Below are positions 29,591-39,465 of a stretch of 64,000 nt of DNA, in pieces. The stretch lies in contig JAETOJ010000007.1 of assembly GCA_021768085.1 (NCBI GenBank), forward strand, positions 62,001 to 126,000. The letters run 5' to 3'. Position 1 is the stretch's first letter. The number at the start of each line of letters is the position of its first letter. The translations under genes and the position numbers were made by a program. The DNA is from Bacillota bacterium. Its GTDB lineage: Bacteria; Bacillota; Clostridia; Oscillospirales; Oscillospiraceae. Under the pieces are notes generated by a model. That model ran no database searches. It saw only the letters and a list, made by a program, of their open reading frames with translations, and had not been told where the DNA came from.

Positions 29591-30172
29591 ATGAATCGGA
29601 ACAAACGCACCGACTATGTGAAAAATCTGGTGCTGGCGGCCATGTTTATGGCGCTGGGGCTGGTGCTGCCCTTCCTCACAGGACAGATCCCCCAAGTGGG
29701 AGCTATGATGCTGCCCATGCACCTGCCGGTGCTGCTGTGCGGGCTCATCTGCGGCTGGCAGTACGGCGGGCTGGTGGGCTTTGTCCTGCCCCTGCTGCGG
29801 CACGCCCTGTTTCTCGCGCCCCCCATGCCGGGGGCCATCCCCATGGCCTTTGAGCTGGCCGCCTACGGCCTTGTGGCGGGCGCTCTGTACGCCCACTCCA
29901 GGTGGCAGTGCTTGCGGGCGCTGTACCGCTGCCTCATCACCGCCATGATCGCCGGGCGGCTGGTGTGGGGGGCGGCCTGCCTGGTGCTGATGGGGCTGGG
30001 CCGGATGCAGTTCTCCTGGCCCATCTTCATGTCCGGGGCGGTGCTGGGCGCCATTCCCGGCATTATCCTCCAGCTGCTGGTGATCCCGGCGGTGATGCTG
30101 GCCATGGATCGCACCGGGCTGGTGCCCTTCCGGAAGCGGGCCGGGGAAACCGCTGAGGAGCCGCGCTGCTGA
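29591..30172 (+). CDS. ECF transporter S component (substrate unknown)
   Basis: Six-TM small protein; LVLAAMFMALGLVLPFLTGQ...MMLPMHLPVLLCGLICGWQYG. Confidence 0.82.
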   Translation: MNRNKRTDYVKNLVLAAMFMALGLVLPFLTGQIPQVGAMMLPMHLPVLLCGLICGWQYGGLVGFVLPLLRHALFLAPPMPGAIPMAFELAAYGLVAGALYAHSRWQCLRALYRCLITAMIAGRLVWGAACLVLMGLGRMQFSWPIFMSGAVLGAIPGIILQLLVIPAVMLAMDRTGLVPFRKRAGETAEEPRC

Positions 30173-30192
30173 TTAGACAAATGGAACAGGAG

Positions 30193-30220
30193 ACGCCCCG
30201 TCCCGGCAGGGATGGGGCGT
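30193..30220 (+). terminator. Rho-independent terminator
   Basis: ACGCCCCGTCCC...GGGATGGGGCGT-TTT. Confidence 0.7.
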
Positions 30221-30243
30221 TTTGTATGTCGGGGGCCGGCCCC

Positions 30244-31518
30244 TCAGTCCCCCACCATCATGGACAGGATCTCCTTGTCGGTCTGGCGCATCCCGTCGCT
30301 GCCCAGGCGGCCCACGTTGGCCAGGGTGTACTCCACCCCCTTGCGCACGATGCCGTCGCCGCCCACGAACTCATGGCCCGCCTGGTACATCTCATAGCCC
30401 ATGAGCCCCGCCTCCAGGGCCAGGGAGATCTTGGCGGCGCAGGAGGCCTTGGCCCCGTCGCACACCATTCCGGACACGATGGCCAGGGAGTTCACCAGGG
30501 TGTGGGCCACCCCGTCCATCCCCGCCCCATCCAGGTAGGCGATGGCGGCAATGGCGGCGCTGGCGGCGTTGACGGCCCCGCAGAAGGCGGACAGCCGCCC
30601 GATCCGGGTTTTCTGGTGGACGGTGAGCAGGTTGGACACGGCCAGGGCCCGGTACAGCCTGTCCTCCCCAATGTCCTTGGCCCGGGCGTACTCCACCACC
30701 GGGACGCAGGCGGTGATCCCCTGGTTGCCGCTGCCGGATACGATGACCACCGGCAGCTCGCAGCCGCTCATGCGGGCGTCGGAGCCGGCGGCGGCCAGCG
30801 CCCGAAGGCGGGCCCGGAGCCCGTCCCCCAGCAAGGACAGGCTATCCCGGCCGATCATGGCGCCGTACCGCCCCCGAAGCCCCTCCTCCGCGATGGCGGT
30901 GTTTAGGGCGATCTGCTGCGCGATGGGCTGGCGGATGGCGTCCAGCTCCACGCTGTCGGCGTAGTCCAGGATGCCCTCCACCGTCAGCAGCCGCTCATAC
31001 GGGCTGTCCGCTGCCGACGCGGGGACGGCCTGCTCCGTTAGCACCGCCCCGTTCCGGCTGACGTGCACCACGTTGGTGTGCTGATCCACGATCCGTACCC
31101 GGGCGCTGTCCCCGCCGGAAAAGACCTCCGCCAGGATCTCAAAGGCCCGATCCGTGTCCAGCGGCCGCACCCTCACGCAGTTCCGGGCCAGATAGGCCCC
31201 GATGGCCTCCCCGTCCGACCGGGTGAGCCGGGACAGGCACTCCAGCTGGGCGTCCGGGTCAGCGGCGATGACGCCGGCGGCGGCCGCTGCCTCCAGCCCC
31301 CGCCTGCCGCCGGTGTTGGGCACCACCACACTTTTCACATTCTTGATGATGTTACCGCTGACGGATAGCTCCACCCGCTCCGGCAGAGTCCCCAGGGTTT
31401 TCCGGGCCAGGGCGCAGGCGTAGGCCACGGCGATGGGCTCGGTACAGCCCAGGGCGGTTTTGAGTTCGTCGTGGAGTATGCGGGTATAGGCGGCGTATCT
31501 GGGATCCGTGGAATTCAT
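30244..31518 (-). CDS. L-cysteine desulfidase / UPF0597-type serine dehydratase alpha family protein
   Basis: ELKTALGCTEPIAVAYACALA, SGNIIKNVKSVVVPNTGG, GSGNQGITACVPV. Confidence 0.9.
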   Translation of the reverse strand: MNSTDPRYAAYTRILHDELKTALGCTEPIAVAYACALARKTLGTLPERVELSVSGNIIKNVKSVVVPNTGGRRGLEAAAAAGVIAADPDAQLECLSRLTRSDGEAIGAYLARNCVRVRPLDTDRAFEILAEVFSGGDSARVRIVDQHTNVVHVSRNGAVLTEQAVPASAADSPYERLLTVEGILDYADSVELDAIRQPIAQQIALNTAIAEEGLRGRYGAMIGRDSLSLLGDGLRARLRALAAAGSDARMSGCELPVVIVSGSGNQGITACVPVVEYARAKDIGEDRLYRALAVSNLLTVHQKTRIGRLSAFCGAVNAASAAIAAIAYLDGAGMDGVAHTLVNSLAIVSGMVCDGAKASCAAKISLALEAGLMGYEMYQAGHEFVGGDGIVRKGVEYTLANVGRLGSDGMRQTDKEILSMMVGD

Positions 31519-31803
31519 GGGGCACCCCTTCCGGCGCGGGACGCGCCTGTTCAAATTGTGCGGTTCCTGAGGACGATTATACCCGAAAAATGGGGCGGGC
31601 GCAAGATGGCTGAGGCCTGCCGGGAGAAAGGATGCGGAAAAAGGGCTTCCATCCCCCGCCGGACTGTGGTATACTGGGGTTCCAAACCTTGGAAGGGGGA
31701 GGGGCCGGGCGGGCTGACCTGCGCCCGCCGCTCCCAAAACGGTGCGCTCCCGCCGAAAACGGGACATACTGAGCTCAGACTATGACAGAGGAGGCGCGAA
31801 AAG

Positions 31804-32772
31804 ATGCCTGTGATTCTCGAAAACGGGCCGGACGGCCAGGCCGCCGACCCCCAGGGGCACATCTACGACATGATCATTGTGGGCGGCGGCCCGGGGGGAT
31901 ACACCGCCGCGCTGTACGCCGCCCGGGCCGGGCTGGACGCGGTGGTGCTGGAGCGGATGGCGGCGGGGGGCCAGATGGCCCTCACCGAGCAGGTGGACAA
32001 CTACCCCGGCTTCGACGAGGGGGTGGACGGCTTCACCCTGGGGGAGAAGATGCGCCGGGGCGCGGAGCGGTTCGGCGTCTCCACCCGGATGGTGGAGGTG
32101 GAGGGCCTGGAGCTGTCCGGCGGGGTAAAGCGGGTGGACACTGCCGAGGGGCCCCTGCTGGGCCGGACGGTGGTGCTGTCCACCGGCGCGGCCCCCCGGA
32201 AGCTGGAGCTGCCCGGGGAGGAGGAACTGGCGGGGCAGGGGGTGCATTACTGCGCTGCCTGCGACGGGATGTTCTACCGGGGCAAGACCGTGGCGGTAGT
32301 GGGCGGCGGAAACAGTGCCGCGGCGGACGCCCTGCTGCTGTCCCGGGTGTGCGGCAAGGTGTACCTGATCCACCGGCGGGACAGCCTTCGGGCGGAGAAG
32401 GTCTACCACGCCCCCCTGATGGAGGCGGACAACGTGGAGTTCTGCTGGAACAGCGTGGTGACCGAGCTGATCCGGGGGGAGGGCTTCCAGGGCCTACGCC
32501 TGCGGGACGTGGGCACCGGGGCGGAGCGGACGGTGGAGTGCGCCGGGGTGTTCGTCAGCATCGGCAGAAAGCCCGCCTCCGGCCTGGCGGAGGGCCAGCT
32601 TCCCCTGGATCCGGGGGGCTATATCCTGGCGGACGAGACCACCCGAACCAAGCTGCCCGGGGTGTACGCCGTGGGGGATGTGCGCACCAAGGCCCTGCGG
32701 CAGATCGTCACCGCCGCGGCGGACGGCGCGGTGGCAGTCCACTTTGCGGAGGAATATCTGGCGGGCGGTTGA
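31804..32772 (+). CDS. trxB: thioredoxin reductase-like flavoprotein
   Basis: MIIVGGGPGGYTAALYAARAGL, VHYCAACDGMFYRGKTVAVVGGGNSA. Confidence 0.92.
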   Translation: MPVILENGPDGQAADPQGHIYDMIIVGGGPGGYTAALYAARAGLDAVVLERMAAGGQMALTEQVDNYPGFDEGVDGFTLGEKMRRGAERFGVSTRMVEVEGLELSGGVKRVDTAEGPLLGRTVVLSTGAAPRKLELPGEEELAGQGVHYCAACDGMFYRGKTVAVVGGGNSAAADALLLSRVCGKVYLIHRRDSLRAEKVYHAPLMEADNVEFCWNSVVTELIRGEGFQGLRLRDVGTGAERTVECAGVFVSIGRKPASGLAEGQLPLDPGGYILADETTRTKLPGVYAVGDVRTKALRQIVTAAADGAVAVHFAEEYLAGG

Positions 32773-32802
32773 TAGACCGCCCCCGGGGAGGAATGACAGG
32801 AA

Positions 32803-33465
32803 ATGCAGTACGCAATCGCCTTTTTAGAGGGGATCATCACCTTTATCTCCCCCTGTCTGCTGCCCATGCTGCCCATCTATGTCTCCTACTTCGCCGGGGG
32901 CGGGGAGCGCAGCACCGGGAAAACCCTGAAGATCGCCGCCGGGTTCGTGCTGGGCTTCACCCTGGTATTCACCGCCATGGGCGCCCTGGCGGGGACGGCG
33001 GGGGGTTTCCTCCGGCAGTACCGGACGGCGGTGAACCTGATCTCGGGGCTGGTGGTGATCCTGTTCGGGCTGAACTATCTGGGGGTGCTCCGGTTCCACC
33101 TGTTCCGGGGGAGCGGCGCATCCATGGAGACCCGGGAGCTGGGGTTTTTGTCCGCCGTTCTGTTCGGGATGATCTTCTCCCTGGGATGGACGCCCTGCGT
33201 GGGGGCCTTCCTGGGCTCGGCGCTGATGCTGGCCTCCCAGCAGGGCAGCGCCCTGACGGGCACGCTGATGCTGCTGATCTACTCGCTGGGGCTGGGGGTG
33301 CCCTTCCTCCTCAGCGCGGTGCTCATCGACAAGCTGAAGGCCGCCTTTGACTGGGTGAAGCGCAATTACCGGGTGATCAACGCCGTGTGCGGCGCGTTCC
33401 TGGTGGCGGTGGGGGTGCTGATGGCCACCGGGCTGCTGGAGCGGCTGCTGGGCCTGCTGAGTTAG
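32803..33465 (+). CDS. ccdA: CcdA-family thiol-disulfide membrane transporter
   Basis: FLEGIITFISPCLLPMLPIYVSYF, GMIFSLGWTPCVGAFLGSAL. Confidence 0.93.
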   Translation: MQYAIAFLEGIITFISPCLLPMLPIYVSYFAGGGERSTGKTLKIAAGFVLGFTLVFTAMGALAGTAGGFLRQYRTAVNLISGLVVILFGLNYLGVLRFHLFRGSGASMETRELGFLSAVLFGMIFSLGWTPCVGAFLGSALMLASQQGSALTGTLMLLIYSLGLGVPFLLSAVLIDKLKAAFDWVKRNYRVINAVCGAFLVAVGVLMATGLLERLLGLLS

Positions 33466-33474
33466 GAGGACATC

Positions 33475-34071
33475 ATGAATCAGAAAAAATCGCTGTTGAT
33501 CCTGGCGCTGGCCCTGGTGGTACTGGTGGGCGGGGGCTGGCTGCTCTATGGGCGGCTGGCCCAGGGGATGCCCCACGATCAGCTGGCCGTACAGGACACC
33601 GCGCCGCCGGAGAGCGGCCAGCCCGCCGAGACGGGCACCCAGCCTCCCCAGCCGGTGGTGGCCCCGGACTTTACGGTGTACGACGGGGCGGGCAATGCGG
33701 TGAAGCTGTCCGACTTCCGGGGCAAGCCGGTGGTGATCAACTTCTGGGCCAGTTGGTGCGGCCCCTGCCGCAGCGAGCTGCCGGATTTTGACGCGGCCTG
33801 CCGGGAGCTGAGTGGAGAGGTGCAGTTCCTCATGGTGAACATGACCGGCGGCCGGGAGACCCGGGAGAGCGCCGACGCGCTGATCCAGGCGGAGGGCTAT
33901 TCCTTCCCGGTGTACTACGACCTGGATCAGGACGCGGCCATCACCTATGGGGTATACTCCCTGCCCATCACCCTGTTCCTTGACAAGGAGGGGCGGGGGA
34001 TCGCCCAGGCCACCAGCGCCATCGACCGGGCCACCCTCCAGCGGGGGATCGATATGATTCTGCCCGGGTAA
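33475..34071 (+). CDS. membrane-anchored TlpA/ResA-like thioredoxin
   Basis: N-terminal TM, PVVINFWASWCGPCRSELPDF, LPITLFLDKEG. Confidence 0.93.
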   Translation: MNQKKSLLILALALVVLVGGGWLLYGRLAQGMPHDQLAVQDTAPPESGQPAETGTQPPQPVVAPDFTVYDGAGNAVKLSDFRGKPVVINFWASWCGPCRSELPDFDAACRELSGEVQFLMVNMTGGRETRESADALIQAEGYSFPVYYDLDQDAAITYGVYSLPITLFLDKEGRGIAQATSAIDRATLQRGIDMILPG

Positions 34072-34161
34072 TCGGGGGCAATCAATGCAGACAGCGGCGG
34101 GACGTTCCAGTGGGACGCCCCGCCGTTTTGATCCTGGCCTGTCTGACGCCGCTCGCCGGCC

Positions 34162-35613
34162 TCAGAATTCGTAGACGCACAGATAGTATTCCGGGGTGCG
34201 CTCGGCGTCGAACCCATCCTTGCTGTGGAGATCGTCGATGATGATCACTCGATTGTCCCCCAGCCAGTACACCCATTCGCCCCGCAGCTCCTCCTGGCGC
34301 ACCCGGTCAAAGGCAGTAAATTCGCCCGTCTCCAGGTCGATCACCCCCAGGCGGTTGATGGTGGTTCTGGGGTGGTACTCGTCCGATCCGATCCATTCCG
34401 CCCACAGCAGCTTTGTGTCGGTGCTGTTCGCCTTGCAGACAAACTCCCCATTGCCAGATACGCCCTCCAGCTTCACCCGGCCCCCGGTGGCCAGATCCAC
34501 AATGGATACGCCGCCCGCCTCGTCCACCGACAGGGCCAGCATACTGCGATAGGAGTCGATGAGGCGCAGACCCGTGGTATCCTCCACGGTGCACACCAGC
34601 GCGCCGGTGGGGATGTGATACGTCCACGCGGAATGTCCGGCCACGGTGGTCAGCAGGATGGTGTCGCTGTCGCAGAACCCGGCGCGATAGCCGCCGTCCT
34701 CCGCGAGCTGGAACTGCCACTCCTTGATCTCTACCCCGAACAGCTCGCTCAGCGGCGTGAGGGTTTTCTGCTCCAAGTCCACCAGATAGGGCGTGCCCTC
34801 CCAGGTGTCCCCGGCCTGGACGATGGCGTGCTTCAGATCCTCCGCCAGCGTCACCGCGTGAAGGCGGCCGAGCCGCTCCACGCCGCAGCCCTCCAGCACA
34901 TCGATCACCTCGCCGCTCTCCAGGTCATAAACCCAGCTGTAGATGCCCTCGTAGAACTCGTCCGAGCCCGCGAACTGGGTGGTGAGCTGTATCACATCGG
35001 TGCGTCCCCCGATCCGTTCGGGGGGTAAAGTAAAGCTGGCCATACCGTTAAACAGGGTTCCGGACAGATCGTCGGTATACAGCGCCCCATCGTACACAAA
35101 ATAGCGGAACAGGGCGTAGTATTCCCTGCCGTCCCAGCGAATCTGGGCGGAGGCGGTGGGGGCGTCCGCGCCGACCTGCGTCAGCGTCTCACCATTTAGC
35201 TCGTAGAATCTGCTTCCCTTGGCGGCCCAGGCGCCATTGCGGAGCAGCGCCCCGTTTGCCTCCGTGATCCAGTCCCAGGTTCCCTCCACCTTCACATACT
35301 GCGCCGTCACGGTATCCCCGATGGTGATCTGCCGCACCTCGTTCACCCCGGCGGGGATGCCGGGCACCTGCTCCGCCTCACCCAGCTGGAACAGGGAGAT
35401 CACCGCGGCCCGGAAGGGGGGACTCACCGCCATGGCCGCGGCGATGGTGCACAGCAGGGCCAGTGCCGCCGCCAGGGCCACGGTGAAGATCCGCTTGATA
35501 GATCGCGCCCCGTGCTTATTCTGCGTCGATGCGGCACCCAGCCGGCGCTGGGCGCTGATCAGATACTGATCCTGAATTGCCTCCATCGCGTCCAAAAAAT
35601 TGCCGCTGTTCAC
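34162..35613 (-). CDS. putative anti-sigma factor / membrane sensor with beta-rich C-terminal domain
   Basis: GTG start overlapping the sigma-factor stop by 4 nt; short cytoplasmic N-terminus, one TM, long beta-rich extracytoplasmic part. Confidence 0.75.
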   Translation of the reverse strand: MNSGNFLDAMEAIQDQYLISAQRRLGAASTQNKHGARSIKRIFTVALAAALALLCTIAAAMAVSPPFRAAVISLFQLGEAEQVPGIPAGVNEVRQITIGDTVTAQYVKVEGTWDWITEANGALLRNGAWAAKGSRFYELNGETLTQVGADAPTASAQIRWDGREYYALFRYFVYDGALYTDDLSGTLFNGMASFTLPPERIGGRTDVIQLTTQFAGSDEFYEGIYSWVYDLESGEVIDVLEGCGVERLGRLHAVTLAEDLKHAIVQAGDTWEGTPYLVDLEQKTLTPLSELFGVEIKEWQFQLAEDGGYRAGFCDSDTILLTTVAGHSAWTYHIPTGALVCTVEDTTGLRLIDSYRSMLALSVDEAGGVSIVDLATGGRVKLEGVSGNGEFVCKANSTDTKLLWAEWIGSDEYHPRTTINRLGVIDLETGEFTAFDRVRQEELRGEWVYWLGDNRVIIIDDLHSKDGFDAERTPEYYLCVYEF

Positions 35614-36167
35614 AGAAATCCCTCCTGTTCTAAATGGGCCTTCAGCTTGTTCCGAGTGCGGAACAGCTTGGATTTTATCTTGCCGGCGCCGGCGCCGAAG
35701 GCCGCCCCGAGCTCCGCAATGGACGCGAAGTACCAGTAGCGGCAGACAAACAGATCCCGCTCCTCCTCCGGCAGGGAGGCCAGAAACCGATCGATGGACG
35801 CCGTCAGCTCCCGGGCCTCCACCAGCTGCTCCGGCGTGTCCGGCGCGGGGAGCGCCTCCGCCAGCTCCTCCATGGCCACGGGGAGCTGGCCGCCGCCCCG
35901 CTTGTCCGCCCTGCGCGCCCTCCAGCGGTTGATGGAAATGCGCCGGGTGAGCTTGCCCAAAAAGGTGGACAGCACGGACGGGCGGTGGGGCGGCATACTG
36001 TTCCACGCCCCCATATAGGTATCGTTGACGGCCTCCTCCGCGTCCCGATCGTCGCCGAGGATGCGGTATGCGATGGAATAGCAGTATTTGCCGTATTTTT
36101 TCGCGGTTTCGGCCACGGCGTCCTCTCCGCGGCTCCAATAGAGCTCCACAATTTGGCTGTCTTCCAT
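35610..36167 (-). CDS. ECF-type RNA polymerase sigma factor
   Basis: YGKYCYSIAYRILGDDRDAEEAVNDTYMGAWNSMPPHRPSVLSTFLGKLTRRISINRWRARRADKRGGG; sigma-4 region LPEEERDLFVCRYWYF. Confidence 0.93.
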   Translation of the reverse strand: MEDSQIVELYWSRGEDAVAETAKKYGKYCYSIAYRILGDDRDAEEAVNDTYMGAWNSMPPHRPSVLSTFLGKLTRRISINRWRARRADKRGGGQLPVAMEELAEALPAPDTPEQLVEARELTASIDRFLASLPEEERDLFVCRYWYFASIAELGAAFGAGAGKIKSKLFRTRNKLKAHLEQEGFL

Positions 36168-36371
36168 CTGAACACCTCCTGACCTTTGATTGGGCCCTTC
36201 ACTTATCTACTCAGAAAAAAGCGGCTGTGGTTGCGCCGGAGGAAAGAAAATTTTGCGGCGCTGTCATGATAGCATATCCGGAGGAAAAAGTCGCGGCTCC
36301 TTTGGCCTTGCGCCGGAGGGCTCCGTGATGTATAATATGATGTTGGTATCAACATAAAGGAGGATGGAGCT

Positions 36372-37352
36372 ATGGAAACGACCATGCGTCCCGCGGATAT
36401 GAAGCGGATCAATACCCCCGAGCTGGCGGAGGCCTTTATCGCAGAGCAGATCAAGGAAGTGCGCGCCCAGGTGGGGGACAAAAAGGTATTGCTGGCCCTC
36501 AGCGGCGGGGTGGATTCGTCGGTGGTGGCGGCGCTGCTCATCAAGGCCATTGGGAAACAGCTGGTGTGCGTCCACGTGAACCACGGTCTGATGCGCAAGG
36601 GGGAGAGCGAGCAGGTCATTGAGGTGTTCCAGCACCAGATGGACGCCAACCTGATCTATGTGGACGCCACCGACCGCTTTTTGGATCTGCTGGCCGGGGT
36701 GAGCGAGCCGGAGCGCAAGCGGAAGATCATCGGCGGTGAATTCATCAAGGTGTTTGAGGAGGAGGCCCGGAAGCTAAAGGGCATCGACTTCCTGGCCCAG
36801 GGGACGATCTACCCCGACATTCTGGAGAGCGACGGGGTGAAGGCCCACCACAACGTGGGCGGTCTGCCTGACGACTTCGACTTTGAGCTGGTGGAGCCGG
36901 TGCGGCTGCTGTTCAAGGACGAGGTGCGCTGCGTGGGCCACGCCCTGGGCCTGCCCGCCTCTATGGTGGAGCGGCAGCCCTTCCCCGGCCCCGGGCTGGG
37001 GGTGCGGTGCTTGGGGGCCATCACCCGGGATCGGCTGGCCGCCCTGCGGGAGTCGGACGCCATCCTGCGGGAGGAGTTTGCCGCGGCAGGCTTGGCGGAC
37101 AAGGTGTGGCAGTTCTTCACGGTGGTGCCGGACTTCCGCTCCACCGGCGTGCGGGACGGCAAGCGGGCCTTTGACTGGCCGGTGATTATCCGGGCGGTGA
37201 ACACGGTGGACGCCATGACCGCCACGGTGCCGGAGATCGACTGGGCGGTACTGAAGAAGATCACCGGTCGGATTCTGGCGGAGGTGCCGGGGGTCTGCCG
37301 GGTGTTGTATGATCTGACGCCCAAGCCGGTGGGGACGATCGAGTGGGAATGA
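36372..37352 (+). CDS. guaA: GMP synthase ATP-pyrophosphatase subunit (no glutamine amidotransferase domain)
   Basis: LLALSGGVDSSVVAALL, VNHGLMRKGESEQV, QPFPGPGLGVRCLG, C-terminal GTIEWE. Confidence 0.95.
   Translation: METTMRPADMKRINTPELAEAFIAEQIKEVRAQVGDKKVLLALSGGVDSSVVAALLIKAIGKQLVCVHVNHGLMRKGESEQVIEVFQHQMDANLIYVDATDRFLDLLAGVSEPERKRKIIGGEFIKVFEEEARKLKGIDFLAQGTIYPDILESDGVKAHHNVGGLPDDFDFELVEPVRLLFKDEVRCVGHALGLPASMVERQPFPGPGLGVRCLGAITRDRLAALRESDAILREEFAAAGLADKVWQFFTVVPDFRSTGVRDGKRAFDWPVIIRAVNTVDAMTATVPEIDWAVLKKITGRILAEVPGVCRVLYDLTPKPVGTIEWE
37340..37352 (+). repeat. att core direct repeat, left copy (= guaA stop region)
   Basis: CGAGTGGGAATGA identical to 44517..44529. Confidence 0.92.
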
Positions 37353-37411
37353 GTTTCAGAAGTCTCAAACCCCTTGCGGCGCAACGCTTTCCCGGTTTTA
37401 TGCCCCTCTTT

Positions 37412-37430
37412 TGATAACGATTTGATAACG
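37412..37430 (+). repeat. putative integrase arm-type site, left
   Basis: TGATAACGATTTGATAACG; matches right-end copy at 17/19 positions, same orientation. Confidence 0.75.
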
Positions 37431-37478
37431 CTCCCCATAGGCCGTATCATTCTGTAGGTAAGGGCTTTTTGCTGTCTG

Positions 37479-38009
37479 TCAGTCTTTGCCCAGCCTGTTC
37501 TTAAAAGCTGCTGTCAGGGCGTCGCTCAATTCCTTGGACGGGACTTTGACCCATCTGCGGGTGGTGTCATACTGGGGATAGTTGTACCGCCAGCGGTCAT
37601 AGTCCTCCCTGGTGATTTCCCCGGCCTCCAGCTTCTTGGCCTGCTCTCCCCAGGCGGACAGCATTTCAAGCATGGAGTGATAGGTCTTGCCCCTGGACTT
37701 GTCCAGCCGCAGGCAGATTTCACCGTCAATCTCCCCGATGGTCAGTCCCCGTATGTCCTCCAAGGCAAAGAGGGTGTGCATAAGGCCAATGTCGCTGTCT
37801 ATGTCGGGGACGGTCAGGGCATCGGTGGAGACTTCAAAGAAGCCTGCCAGCGCCCTGGTCAGGTCGGCCTTGGGGGTACGGCTCCCGGTTTCGTACTGAG
37901 CCATACGCACGTCGGCGGAGCGTTCGGGAAAGCCCACCACCTGACCGAGATATTTCTGCGTGACACCTTTCTTATTGCGGAAAAAGCGAATACGTTCACC
38001 GATTGCCAT
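37479..38009 (-). CDS. XRE-family transcriptional regulator
   Basis: MAIGERIRFFRNKKGVTQKYLGQVVGFPERSADVRMAQYETGSRTPKADL HTH. Confidence 0.9.
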   Translation of the reverse strand: MAIGERIRFFRNKKGVTQKYLGQVVGFPERSADVRMAQYETGSRTPKADLTRALAGFFEVSTDALTVPDIDSDIGLMHTLFALEDIRGLTIGEIDGEICLRLDKSRGKTYHSMLEMLSAWGEQAKKLEAGEITREDYDRWRYNYPQYDTTRRWVKVPSKELSDALTAAFKNRLGKD

Positions 38010-38046
38010 AACTGCCAACTCCAATCTATGTAATGGGGACACTTGA

Positions 38047-38075
38047 AGTATAACAGATATGTTTAGAACCGTCAA
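38047..38075 (-). promoter_or_regulatory. promoter TTGACG-17-TATACT for the XRE gene
   Basis: minus strand TTGACGGTTCTAAACATATCTGTTATACT. Confidence 0.75.
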
Positions 38076-38120
38076 GATAAAATCTTAAATAATTTTATTT
38101 AGTTTTTTCTTTGAAAGCCC

Positions 38121-38149
38121 TTGACATAACGGAATATAGTTAGTATAAT
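38121..38149 (+). promoter_or_regulatory. consensus promoter TTGACA-17-TATAAT for xis/int operon
   Basis: TTGACATAACGGAATATAGTTAGTATAAT. Confidence 0.85.
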
Positions 38150-38198
38150 AAAGCAGCACTAAATAAATAGCGTTAATTTATTGAAAGGAGGAACCAGC

Positions 38199-38402
38199 AT
38201 GGAGAACAGATTTATCCGGGTGGACGAGGTTGCGGACGAGCTGGGCGTGTCGAGGCCCTACGCCTACAAGCTCATCCGACAGCTCAACGAGGAACTGAAA
38301 GGAAAGGGCTACATCACCATTGCGGGGCGGGTCAACCGCCAGTATTTCAATGAGCGGCTTTACGGGGCCGGAAAGGAAGTGAACGAAAATGCCGGTATTT
38401 AA
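38199..38402 (+). CDS. excisionase-like small HTH protein
   Basis: MENRFIRVDEVADELGVSRPYAYKLIRQLNEELKGKGY; RBS GAAAGGAGG; overlaps int start. Confidence 0.75.
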   Translation: MENRFIRVDEVADELGVSRPYAYKLIRQLNEELKGKGYITIAGRVNRQYFNERLYGAGKEVNENAGI

Positions 38403-39465
38403 GGACGAAAAGCGGGGCACATGGTACGTCATGGCGTGGTATCGGGACTGGACGGGGGAGCGCAAGCAGAAGTGCAAGCGGGGCTTTCCCACCAAGCGGG
38501 AAGCCCAGGAGTGGGAACGCAGCTTTCAGATGCAGACCAGCGCCGACATGGATATGACCTTTGAAGCCTTTGTGGAGCTTTACACCAAGGATGTGCGGCC
38601 CCGGCTGAAGGAGAACACCTGGCTGACAAAGGAGAACATCATCCAGAAGAAGATTCTGCCCTACTTCGGAAAGCGGAAAATCAGCGAGATCACCACCAAA
38701 GACGTAATTGCGTGGCAAAATGAATTGCTGGCCTACCGGGACGAACAGCGCAAACCCTACTCCCAGACCTACCTTAAAACCCTGCACAACCAACTCAGCG
38801 CCATTTTCAACCACGCTGTCCGCTTCTACGAGCTACGTTCCAATCCCGCCGCCAAAGCCGGGAATATGGGGACAGAGGAACGAAAGGAAATGCTGTTCTG
38901 GACGAAAGCGGAGTATCAGCGGTTTGCCGAGGCCATGATGGACAAGCCCCTCTCCTACTACGCCTTTGAGATGCTCTACTGGTGCGGTATCCGGGAGGGG
39001 GAGCTGCTGGCTCTCACCCCGGCGGACTTCGACTTTGGGGCTGGGACGGTGAAGATCAGCAAGTCCTATCAGCGGCTTCACGGCGAGGATGTGGTTACCA
39101 CCCCGAAAACCAAGAAAAGCAATCGTACCATCAAAATGCCCAATTTCCTCTGTGACGAAATGCGGGACTACCTGGGGATGCTCTACGGGGTCAAGAAGAA
39201 AGACCGCATTTTCACGGTTACAAAGAGCTACCTCCATCATGAGATGGACAGGGGAGCGAAAGAGGCCGGGGTCAAGCGGATCAGGATTCACGATTTGAGA
39301 CACAGCCACATTTCCCTGCTGATTGATATGGGCTTTTCCGCTGTGGCGATTGCCGACCGGGTAGGCCATGAGAGTATCGAAATCACCTATCGCTATGCCC
39401 ACCTGTTTCCGTCCAAGCAGACGGAGATGGCGGACAAGCTGGACTTTGAAAGGACGGGAGCATAA
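38389..39465 (+). CDS. int: tyrosine recombinase / integrase
   Basis: N-terminal arm-binding domain, core-binding domain, catalytic RIHDLRHSHISLLIDMG...RVGHESIEITYRYAHLF. Confidence 0.97.
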   Translation: MPVFKDEKRGTWYVMAWYRDWTGERKQKCKRGFPTKREAQEWERSFQMQTSADMDMTFEAFVELYTKDVRPRLKENTWLTKENIIQKKILPYFGKRKISEITTKDVIAWQNELLAYRDEQRKPYSQTYLKTLHNQLSAIFNHAVRFYELRSNPAAKAGNMGTEERKEMLFWTKAEYQRFAEAMMDKPLSYYAFEMLYWCGIREGELLALTPADFDFGAGTVKISKSYQRLHGEDVVTTPKTKKSNRTIKMPNFLCDEMRDYLGMLYGVKKKDRIFTVTKSYLHHEMDRGAKEAGVKRIRIHDLRHSHISLLIDMGFSAVAIADRVGHESIEITYRYAHLFPSKQTEMADKLDFERTGA

